DNA of 5,166 nt from Bacteroidota bacterium (lineage in GTDB: Bacteria; Bacteroidota; Ignavibacteria; Tepidaquicellales; Tepidaquicellaceae): NCBI GenBank assembly GCA_003519545.1, contig DOWN01000117.1, positions 1 through 5,166 on the forward strand. The letters run 5' to 3'. Each line of letters begins with the position of its first letter. The first letter of the stretch is position 1. The position numbers and the translations under genes are program-made. Below the pieces are notes generated by a model. That model did no database searches and was not told the origin of the DNA. It saw nothing but the letters and a program-made list of their open reading frames with translations. Positions 1 through 4,672 of the stretch are shown here, piece by piece.

Positions 1-1299
1 TTTTTGGGTGAGTTCGTCGCGGAAATTGGGATGGGCAATGCTGATGAGGAGTTCCACTCGCTCTCTGATTGTCTTGCCAAATAAATCTGCGATTCCGTGT
101 TCGGTGATTACGTAATGCACATCTCCGCGTGAAGTTGTTACGCCTGCTCCGCTGGTTAAGAGTGGCATTATTTTTGAAATCTTTCCGTTCTTTGCTGTTG
201 AGGGTATCGCGATTATCGGTTTTCCGTTTTTGCTTCTCGCCGCTCCTCTTATGAAATCAACCTGTCCACCAAATCCTGAATATAATCTGTTCCCTATCGA
301 GTCGGCACAAACTTGACCGGTCAAATCAATTTCAATCGCTGAGTTTATACTTATCATATTATCGTTTCGCGAAATTACAAATGGGTCGTTCGTAAATTTT
401 GATGTGCGAAATTCTATCAGCGGATTATCATCAATGAAATCAAAAAGATTTTTTGTCCCAATCACAAATGAGGCAACAACTTTTTCTTCAAGCAATGTTT
501 TCCTGCTGCCATTGACAACTCCCGTTTTCATTAAGTCTATCAAACCGTCTGAAAACATTTCCGTGTGAATTCCTAAATCGTTTTTTGCTTTCAAGTGTGG
601 CAATACAGCATCAGGTATCGCCCCTATCCCCATTTGCAATGTGTCGCCATCGTTGATTAACGATGCAATATTTTTTCCAATACGTTCATAAACTTTTTTT
701 TCTTCTTCCGAAATTTTATCTGAAACCATCGGCAAGGTCGAAACCGGAAAACTTTCTTCCACTATGTAATTCAATCTGGAAATATGTATAAAATTATCTC
801 CGAGAACTCGCGGCATTTCAGGATTTATATGTGCGATTATCATTCGTGAATTTTCCGCTGCGATTTTTGAACACTCATTGCTCACGCCAAATGAACAGAA
901 GCCGTGTTTATCCGGAGGTGAGAGTTGGATTAAAGCAACGTCTATCGGAATTTTTTTTGTCTCAAGTAATTTCGGAATTTCTGAAAGAAAAACCGGAGTG
1001 AAATCTGCCCGGCATGAGTTCACTGCTTCACGAACCGATGCTCCCGTGAAAAGTGATTTCACTGTGCAAAATTTTTCCATACCTGCGGATGCATATCCTG
1101 CTTTTTGAAATGTGAAGAGTTGGTAAATATTGATATGCTTCAGTGATTCCCCTTCTTCGCTGATGCGTTTGCAAAGTGCGTTCACAAGCAATTCCGGAAA
1201 CGCACAGTTTGAATGTATCCAGAGGTTTGAACCTGCGGGAATTTTTTTAATTGCTTGATCGGCCGTGAGTGATTCAGGATATGGTTTGTTTATATACAT
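1..1299 (-). CDS. Acetyl-CoA hydrolase/transferase family protein (4-hydroxybutyrate or butyrate:acetate CoA-transferase-like), 3' end cut
   Basis: This cytoplasmic enzyme most likely moves coenzyme A between acetyl-CoA and another carboxylate (family members use butyrate, 4-hydroxybutyrate, succinate or acetate). The frame is open for 433 codons from ATG at 1299-1297 to the window edge, with no stop seen; family members are about 430-440 residues, so only a short tail is missing. Visible family signatures include a VLGDNFIHIS stretch near residue 170, GIHTEMFSDG with the likely catalytic, CoA-ester-forming glutamate at residue 247, AIEIDLTGQVCADSIG from about 322, a glycine-rich YSGFGGQVDFIRGA loop, and EHGIADLFGKTIRERVE near the C-terminus. 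The placement of Glu247 follows its context and its closeness to Glu238 in the Clostridium aminobutyricum enzyme. No signal peptide is seen. There is no clear Shine-Dalgarno before the ATG. The substrate cannot be told from sequence alone. It is divergent from the DUF1338 gene across a 960-base repeat-rich gap. Confidence 0.93.
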   Translation of the reverse strand, partial: MYINKPYPESLTADQAIKKIPAGSNLWIHSNCAFPELLVNALCKRISEEGESLKHINIYQLFTFQKAGYASAGMEKFCTVKSLFTGASVREAVNSCRADFTPVFLSEIPKLLETKKIPIDVALIQLSPPDKHGFCSFGVSNECSKIAAENSRMIIAHINPEMPRVLGDNFIHISRLNYIVEESFPVSTLPMVSDKISEEEKKVYERIGKNIASLINDGDTLQMGIGAIPDAVLPHLKAKNDLGIHTEMFSDGLIDLMKTGVVNGSRKTLLEEKVVASFVIGTKNLFDFIDDNPLIEFRTSKFTNDPFVISRNDNMISINSAIEIDLTGQVCADSIGNRLYSGFGGQVDFIRGAARSKNGKPIIAIPSTAKNGKISKIMPLLTSGAGVTTSRGDVHYVITEHGIADLFGKTIRERVELLISIAHPNFRDELTQK

Positions 1300-1450
1300 T
1301 GTGTTGAATTATGTTTGATTTGTGTTTTATGAAATTGTTTTGGAAAACTGAAAAATAGAAATCATTTTTTTAATTTAAAACTATGAATTAAATCTGATTT
1401 GTATTTGAACATTCTTCGTTGCATAGCGAAAAAAATTTCACAACGGTGGG
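1300..1450. other. AT-rich leader of the CoA-transferase gene
   Basis: About 150 bases of AT-rich DNA upstream of the minus-strand start. I found no convincing Bacteroidota-type promoter (TTG plus TAnnTTTG) or sigma-70 promoter on the minus strand here, and no Shine-Dalgarno next to the ATG. The promoter probably lies in it, but I cannot place it. Repeats begin at its right end. Confidence 0.4.
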
Positions 1451-1495
1451 CTTCACCACGAAAGACTTCACCACGAAAGGTTTCACCACGAATCC
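1451..1495 (+). repeat. Tandem repeat, three 15-bp units (CTTCACCACGAAAGR)
   Basis: Three head-to-tail 15-base units begin at 1451, 1466 and 1481. Units one and two differ at the last base only. Unit three begins TTTCACC and ends AATCC. Each unit repeats the opening of the CACGAATT family found elsewhere in the window (CTTCACCACGAA), so this is a local expansion of that element's first segment. Confidence 0.85.
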
Positions 1496-1541
1496 CGCAG
1501 AGCGGGACAGGTTCTCACGAATTGTACGAATTACCACTAAT
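1481..1541 (+). repeat. CACGAATT-family repeat, copy interrupted by a GC hairpin
   Basis: The copy starts TTTCACCACGAAT and resumes at about 1515 with TCACGAATTGTACGAATT, ending ACTAATG as do other copies. In between lies a 6-bp stem, TCCCGC (1493-1498) and GCGGGA (1502-1507), with a 3-base loop. The hairpin looks like an insertion, since the copies at 3181 and 3435 are continuous here. Confidence 0.65.
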
Positions 1542-1554
1542 GGTATTAGTCAAA

Positions 1555-1580
1555 GAGATTGCGGGTCAAGCCCGCAATGA
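1555..1580 (+). repeat. ATTGCGG hairpin repeat, copy 1
   Basis: A perfect 8-bp stem, ATTGCGGG (1558-1565) and CCCGCAAT (1571-1578), with a 5-base loop. It is preceded by GAG and followed by GAC. A second copy is at 3503-3529. No T-run follows, so it is not a standard intrinsic terminator. Confidence 0.75.
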
Positions 1581-1600
1581 CTAAGTGGTGAAAAGGTGGG

Positions 1601-1612
1601 CACAGGATGACA
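1601..1612 (+). repeat. Fragment of the TGTCA element's right end
   Basis: CACAGGATGACA resembles the right terminus (GTTCAGGATGACA) of the TGTCA-bounded element. It lies just left of complete copy A. Only about 10 bases match, so it may be chance. Confidence 0.35.
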
Positions 1613-1620
1613 ATCAATCA

Positions 1621-1764
1621 TGTCATTCTGAACGAAGTGAAGAATCCCATTCAAAACTAACATTCAGAATATATAATCGTCACTCTGGTTTTTCTTAGTG
1701 TTAAAAAATCTTTTCGTGCCAAGAGATCCTTCACCCGACAAAAACAATCGGGTTCAGGATGACA
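1621..1764 (+). repeat. TGTCA-bounded palindromic element, long form, copy A
   Basis: A 144-base element with imperfect inverted ends: TGTCATTCTGAAC at the left and GTTCAGGATGACA at the right (12 of 13 pairs). Inside the ends, GAAGTGAAGAATC on the left mirrors GATCCTTCACCC on the right. The right arm holds a small hairpin, CCCGA/TCGGG. The middle is about 70 bases of AT-rich DNA with no reading frame of note. It is nearly identical to copy B (1950-2094). It encodes no protein and looks like a non-autonomous or extragenic palindromic repeat. Confidence 0.85.
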
Positions 1765-1776
1765 GGAAGTAAATGT

Positions 1777-1829
1777 CTTCACCACGAATTTTCACGAATG
1801 GACACGAATTAAGTGAATTACACAAATTT
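1777..1829 (+). repeat. CACGAATT-family repeat, copy 2
   Basis: Begins CTTCACCACGAATTTTCACG and continues with near-repeats of CACGAATT roughly every 10-12 bases, the last decayed to CACAAATT. It begins 13 bases after the right end of element A, the same arrangement as after element D. Confidence 0.8.
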
Positions 1830-1844
1830 AAGGAGTGAATAAAA

Positions 1845-1897
1845 GTCCCCCTTTGGAGGAGCTTGTCCCGACGTGTCGGGAGGATTTAGGGGGAGGA
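1845..1897 (+). repeat. CCCCCT nested-palindrome repeat, copy 1
   Basis: Starts GTCCCCCTTTGGAGGAGC and ends AGGGGGAGGA. Outer arms TCCCCCT and AGGGGGA can pair, enclosing an inner CCCGAC/GTCGGG stem. It matches copy 2 (3551-3602) except for one substitution in the inner loop and an extra T near the right arm. Confidence 0.85.
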
Positions 1898-1949
1898 TTA
1901 GTGTGAAGTTAAAGAATAAAAACATCGAGCTCTTGATAACACCCAGTTC

Positions 1950-2094
1950 TGTCATTCTGAACGAAGTGAAGAATCCCATTCAAAACTAACATTCAGAATA
2001 TATAATCGTCACTCTGGTTTTTTCTTAGTGTTAAAAAATCTTTTCGTGCCAAGAGATCCTTCACCCGATAAAAACCATCGGGTTCAGGATGACA
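1950..2094 (+). repeat. TGTCA-bounded palindromic element, long form, copy B
   Basis: A 145-base direct repeat of copy A, differing by one extra T in a T-run and two substitutions in the right-arm hairpin. Here that hairpin is a perfect 6-bp CCCGAT/ATCGGG stem. The two copies start 329 bases apart. Confidence 0.88.
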
Positions 2095-2191
2095 AGACGT
2101 TTAAACAAAACAGCGGGTTCAGCATCACAAATCCTACTCTCTGTTTTACACAGATTAAAAATTTTATTTTAAGTATTTTAGTTAATATTAA

Positions 2192-2246
2192 ACTCAATAC
2201 AAAAACCCAACACTCAACACAAAAATTAATTCTCAACACTCAATAC
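2192..2246 (+). repeat. Three ACTCAAYAC motifs in the DUF1338 leader
   Basis: ACTCAATAC at 2192-2200, ACTCAACAC at 2212-2220 and ACTCAATAC at 2238-2246, in very C/A-rich, T-containing DNA that ends 13 bases before the DUF1338 start codon. They could be protein-binding sites, an unstructured leader, or simple low-complexity drift. I see no clear promoter between 2095 and 2259. Confidence 0.5.
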
Positions 2247-2259
2247 ATAACTTATAACA

Positions 2260-3162
2260 ATGAACAATAACGAATCGCTTAAAATAATTCTTAAAGGACT
2301 TATGGATCGCTACAGAAACAGAGTCCCGGACGTGAATAAAATTCTCAATGCAATGGTCTCCGAAGGCATCATTAACAACTTCGACGAAATCGTCAACGAC
2401 CACATCGCTTTCAGAACTATGGGTGTGCCTCAACTCGGAATCAAATCGCTTGAAAAAATTTTCCTTCACTACGGATATTCACGAAAAGATGCTTATGATT
2501 TTCCTGAAAAAAAACTGAACGCATTTTGGTATGAACCGGAGAATAAATATTTTCCCCGAATTTTCATTAGCGAGTTGCGGGTTTGGGATTTGCCCGAAGA
2601 CATTCAAAAAATTATTACTTCCTATACTGACGAAGTTAAATCTGACCCGGTTGATTCCATAAATCTCGATGACCCTAAGTCTGTGGATGAATTTTTGCAT
2701 TCGTCATTGTGGAGATTGCCAACAAAAGCGGATTATGAAAAACTGCTTTCTGTTTCCGAATACGCTGCTTGGGTGATTTATAACAGGTATTATTTGAACC
2801 ATTATACTATTAGTGTTCACAGATTAAAAGATGGATACAACACTTTAGAAAAATTCAATAACTTCCTTGTAAATATAGGAGTTAAATTAAACAATTCAGG
2901 TGGAATTATAAAGAAATCTCCGGACGGATTGTTATTACAGAGTTCGACTGTGGCGGAACTCGTGGAAGCGGAATTTGAAGGTGGCGAGAAAAAGGTTATT
3001 TCGGGAAGTTATGTGGAATTCGCAGAAAGAGGGATATTACCGGAGTTTGCACATTTACCGGCTGAGGAAAGAAAACGTGAGCATTTCAGAGAAGGATTTG
3101 AAGCCGGAAATGCGGATAAGATATTTGAGAGTACCTTCACGAGCCAGACAGGACAGAAGTAA
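2260..3162 (+). CDS. DUF1338 protein, compact HglS-like 2-oxoadipate dioxygenase/decarboxylase homologue
   Basis: A 300-residue cytoplasmic protein of the DUF1338 family, a divergent vicinal-oxygen-chelate fold. The characterised member HglS (Pseudomonas putida) is a non-haem Fe(II) enzyme that turns 2-oxoadipate into 2-hydroxyglutarate in lysine breakdown. Candidate metal ligands are His48 in NDHIAFRT, His181 in LNHYTIS and Glu253 in GSYVEFAERG. Arg52, four residues after the first histidine, matches the HglS substrate arginine (His70/Arg74). The C-terminal REGFEAGNADKIFEST is typical of short DUF1338 proteins. HglS is about 460 residues, so this is a compact form and its exact substrate is uncertain. 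ATG at 2260 has no Shine-Dalgarno but begins just ahead of the conserved domain. The last residues (TSQTGQK) lie in DNA resembling the neighbouring repeats. It stands alone between two repeat clusters. Confidence 0.9.
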   Translation: MNNNESLKIILKGLMDRYRNRVPDVNKILNAMVSEGIINNFDEIVNDHIAFRTMGVPQLGIKSLEKIFLHYGYSRKDAYDFPEKKLNAFWYEPENKYFPRIFISELRVWDLPEDIQKIITSYTDEVKSDPVDSINLDDPKSVDEFLHSSLWRLPTKADYEKLLSVSEYAAWVIYNRYYLNHYTISVHRLKDGYNTLEKFNNFLVNIGVKLNNSGGIIKKSPDGLLLQSSTVAELVEAEFEGGEKKVISGSYVEFAERGILPEFAHLPAEERKREHFREGFEAGNADKIFESTFTSQTGQK

Positions 3163-3180
3163 GGAGTCAGTCGTTAAGGG

Positions 3181-3222
3181 CTTCACCACGAATTAACACG
3201 AATTAGACGAATTGCACGAATG
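3181..3222 (+). repeat. CACGAATT-family repeat, copy 3 (best preserved)
   Basis: Four regular CACGAATT-like units at intervals of about 10 bases, beginning CTTCACCACGAATTAACACG and ending GCACGAATG. It begins 18 bases after the DUF1338 stop codon. I use this copy as the family reference. Confidence 0.85.
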
Positions 3223-3233
3223 TCAAGCAATCC

Positions 3234-3262
3234 TGTCATTCTGAACGAAGTGAAGAATCTCT
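3234..3262 (+). repeat. TGTCA element, solitary left arm (copy C)
   Basis: TGTCATTCTGAACGAAGTGA followed by AGAATCTCT matches the left arm of copies A, B and D. No right arm follows before the next CACGAATT copy, so this is a half element. Confidence 0.8.
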
Positions 3263-3285
3263 AACAATTTTCAGTAATAAGGAAA

Positions 3286-3326
3286 CTTCACCACGAATTA
3301 TACTAATTAGACGAATTACACAAATG
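3286..3326 (+). repeat. CACGAATT-family repeat, copy 4
   Basis: Begins CTTCACCACGAATTATAC and ends CACAAATG. Together with the following left arm it repeats the 3181-3262 module at a period of 104-105 bases, with substitutions and one indel. Confidence 0.8.
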
Positions 3327-3337
3327 TTAAATAAACC

Positions 3338-3422
3338 TGTCATTCTGAACGAAGTGAAGAATCCCAGCGAATATAGTCAAGAGATCCTTCACCCGATAAA
3401 AGGCATCGGGTTCAGGATGACA
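3338..3422 (+). repeat. TGTCA-bounded palindromic element, short form, copy D
   Basis: An 85-base complete element with the same inverted ends as A and B, and the right-arm hairpin CCCGAT (3392-3397)/ATCGGG (3405-3410). It lacks about 60 bases of the middle found in A and B, the arms being joined by AGCGAATATAGTC. This shows the arms are the conserved part. Confidence 0.87.
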
Positions 3423-3434
3423 AGTCGTAAAAGG

Positions 3435-3476
3435 CTTCTCCACGAATTAACACGAATTTTACGAATTGCACTAATG
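3435..3476 (+). repeat. CACGAATT-family repeat, copy 5
   Basis: Begins CTTCTCCACGAATTAACACG and ends GCACTAATG. It follows element D after 12 bases, as copy 2 follows element A. Confidence 0.8.
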
Positions 3477-3502
3477 AAGACGGTGATTAAAAAGTGATAA
3501 AT

Positions 3503-3529
3503 GAGATTGCGGAGCAATTCCGCAATGAC
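3503..3529 (+). repeat. ATTGCGG hairpin repeat, copy 2
   Basis: A perfect 7-bp stem, ATTGCGG (3506-3512) and CCGCAAT (3520-3526), with a 7-base loop, bounded by GAG and GACA. Loop and stem bases differ from copy 1 while pairing is kept. Confidence 0.75.
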
Positions 3530-3550
3530 AGAGGAAAAGATTGTCACAAA

Positions 3551-3602
3551 GTCCCCCTTTGGAGGAGCTTGTCCCGACATGTCGGGAGGATTAGGGGGAG
3601 GG
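3551..3602 (+). repeat. CCCCCT nested-palindrome repeat, copy 2
   Basis: Inner perfect 14-bp palindrome CCCGACATGTCGGG (3573-3586) inside outer arms TCCCCCT (3552-3558) and AGGGGGA (3593-3599). It lies in the same orientation as copy 1, and like copy 1 follows a CACGAATT copy. Confidence 0.85.
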
Positions 3603-3626
3603 CTTATGAGAAGAAAAGGATTAAGA

Positions 3627-3645
3627 CATCGGGTTCAGGATGACA
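3627..3645 (+). repeat. TGTCA element, solitary right end (copy E)
   Basis: CATCGGGTTCAGGATGACA is identical to the right end of copies B and D. No left arm is present, so this is a fragment. A broken CTTCACCAA start follows at 3658. Confidence 0.78.
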
Positions 3646-3657
3646 GAACGTAAACGA

Positions 3658-3714
3658 CTTCACCAATAAGGGCTTCACCACAAATTGACACAAATTAGAC
3701 GAATCGCACAAATG
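3658..3714 (+). repeat. CACGAATT-family repeat, copy 6, with a false start
   Basis: A truncated opening CTTCACCAA at 3658-3666 is followed by a whole, decayed copy from 3673 to 3714 in which most CACGAATT units have become CACAAATT. It is the most diverged direct copy. Confidence 0.7.
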
Positions 3715-3743
3715 AGGATTTTAAAAAACAGTTATGATTTGTG

Positions 3744-3775
3744 AAATTAGTTTAATTCGTGGGGATTCGTGGTCT
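3744..3775 (-). repeat. CACGAATT-family repeat, inverted copy
   Basis: Reading the minus strand gives ACCACGAATCCCCACGAATT and then AAACTAATT, the same family in opposite orientation. It faces copy 6 across about 30 bases, so the two could pair in a transcript. It closes the second repeat cluster. Confidence 0.7.
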
Positions 3776-3866
3776 TGGTTTTTGAGATTCTCGAAATTCA
3801 GAGGTTTGTTTTTATAAGGAGAATGTGAAATTGAACTTTTACGCTCTTTCACACGTTTCAATTACG

Positions 3867-3904
3867 AGTATAGGATTATACTTTTTTTATCCTAAAAGTA
3901 TAAT
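3867..3904. promoter_or_regulatory. Overlapping inverted repeats upstream of the redoxin gene
   Basis: A perfect 11-bp inverted repeat, ATTATACTTTT (3875-3885) and AAAAGTATAAT (3894-3904), has an 8-base spacer. Overlapping it, AGTATA (3867-3872) pairs with TATACT (3877-3882). A TATAAT hexamer lies at 3899-3904 without a good -35 box. A T-run follows, but the stem is almost all A/T, so it would be a weak terminator. I favour an operator or promoter site 80-115 bases before the redoxin start. A separate TATATTTA at 3924-3931 is one base from the Bacteroidota -7 consensus TAnnTTTG, but has no TTG at the right distance. Confidence 0.5.
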
Positions 3905-3970
3905 TTTTTATCAAAATTTTCATTATATTTACATAACAAATAAACATTAAATTTTAATTAAATAAAATAA

Positions 3971-3977
3971 GAAAGGA
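3971..3977 (+). promoter_or_regulatory. Ribosome binding site of the redoxin gene
   Basis: GAAAGGA ends six bases before ATG at 3984. It is the only good Shine-Dalgarno next to a well-supported gene start here and fixes that start. Confidence 0.7.
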
Positions 3978-3983
3978 TCAATC

Positions 3984-4583
3984 ATGAAAAAAATCATTTT
4001 ATCAGTTGTTTGTCTTCTTGTCGTCGGTGCTTTAACATTTAACTATGTTACTGCTGACGAAAAAACAGGATTAAGCGGTTACAAAGTCGGTGACGCTGTT
4101 ACTGATTTAACAATCAATAACACTGACGGTGTTACTTACGAGTTAAGTAAAAACGGCGGTAAAGCAACTGTAATTATGTTCTGGTCAACTCAGTGCCCAT
4201 TCGTTCAGCCATACACTGAAAGAATTAACGACCTTGCAAAAACTTATTCTGAACAAGGTATAGTTTTCTGGGGAATTAACTCAAACAAAACTGAAGATGC
4301 AGGATCTGTTGCTTCTCACAAAGAAGAAAAAGGTTATCCTTTTGCAATGTTAAAAGATATGAATAACGTTGTTGCTGATCAGTTCGGTGCTGAAAGAACT
4401 CCTGAAGTATTTGTAATTGATAATGCAAGTATGAAAATTGTTTATCATGGCAGCATTGATGACAACAAAGACGCTTCAGCTGTAACTGCTACTTATCTTA
4501 AAAATGCACTTGATGAATTCTTAGCAGGTAAAACAATTACTAAATCTGAAACTAAATCATTCGGTTGCACAATTAAAAGATAA
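3984..4583 (+). CDS. Exported redoxin/thioredoxin-like protein (PRX_like1 type)
   Basis: A 199-residue thioredoxin-fold protein. Residues 1-24 form a Sec signal peptide (KK, a hydrophobic core, VTA before Asp25), so it probably acts in the periplasm. The mature part has the redoxin opening GYKVGDAVTDLTI, a beta-strand VIMFWSTQCPF with Cys71 in place of a CxxC pair, and the cis-proline TP at 139-140. It ends in FGCTIKR, with Cys195 four residues before the C-terminal arginine. A CP-F/Y-V site plus a terminal GC-x-IK motif is typical of PRX_like1 proteins. Cys71 may be the attacking cysteine and Cys195 its partner, which is inference. Cys10 lies inside the signal core and is not a lipobox. Glycine uses GGT in 10 of 15 codons against 3 of 17 in the DUF1338 gene, suggesting higher expression. 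It has its own leader and terminator. The natural substrate is unknown. Confidence 0.92.
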   Translation: MKKIILSVVCLLVVGALTFNYVTADEKTGLSGYKVGDAVTDLTINNTDGVTYELSKNGGKATVIMFWSTQCPFVQPYTERINDLAKTYSEQGIVFWGINSNKTEDAGSVASHKEEKGYPFAMLKDMNNVVADQFGAERTPEVFVIDNASMKIVYHGSIDDNKDASAVTATYLKNALDEFLAGKTITKSETKSFGCTIKR

Positions 4584-4618
4584 GACTCACAAAAAGTGTT
4601 TTTCATTTTTTTTAATTG

Positions 4619-4653
4619 ATAGTCAGTCTGTGAAAATGGACTGACTATTTTTT
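4619..4653 (+). terminator. Intrinsic terminator of the redoxin gene
   Basis: A perfect 10-bp stem, ATAGTCAGTC (4619-4628) and GACTGACTAT (4639-4648), with a 10-base loop and a run of T to 4653. It begins 36 bases after the redoxin stop. The minus strand lacks a T-run after the stem, so it should serve the plus strand only. Confidence 0.9.
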
Positions 4654-4672
4654 ATAATGAAAATTTTTTTGT

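Noticed and set aside
878..1108. 76-residue plus-strand reading frame
   Set aside because: It lies antisense within the well-supported CoA-transferase gene and shows no family features.
1558..1578. Intrinsic terminator at the ATTGCGGG hairpin
   Set aside because: A good stem, but no T-run follows on either strand and no gene ends here. The repeat explanation fits better.
1399..1584. 61-residue plus-strand reading frame
   Set aside because: It runs through the 15-bp tandem units and hairpins. Its repeated SPRK-type peptide is just the translated repeat.
2028..2270. 80-residue plus-strand reading frame before the DUF1338 gene
   Set aside because: It begins inside element B and crosses the leader repeat, and the same repeat DNA occurs elsewhere as non-coding copies.
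2233..2700. Two minus-strand frames under the DUF1338 gene
   Set aside because: Shadows of the coding strand, with low-complexity composition and no recognisable domain.
2975..3196. 73-residue plus-strand frame overlapping the end of the DUF1338 gene
   Set aside because: It is a second frame inside conserved DUF1338 coding sequence.
3389..3580. 63-residue minus-strand frame
   Set aside because: It is made from element D, the CACGAATT array and the two hairpin repeats read backwards.
3181..3775. CRISPR array
   Set aside because: Repeats are of several families with unequal lengths and spacing. There is no constant repeat with unique equal-sized spacers and no cas gene.
3984..4016. Lipoprotein signal with Cys10 of the redoxin
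   Set aside because: Cys10 sits inside the hydrophobic core with too short a region before it, while a normal signal peptidase site (VTA before Asp25) is present.
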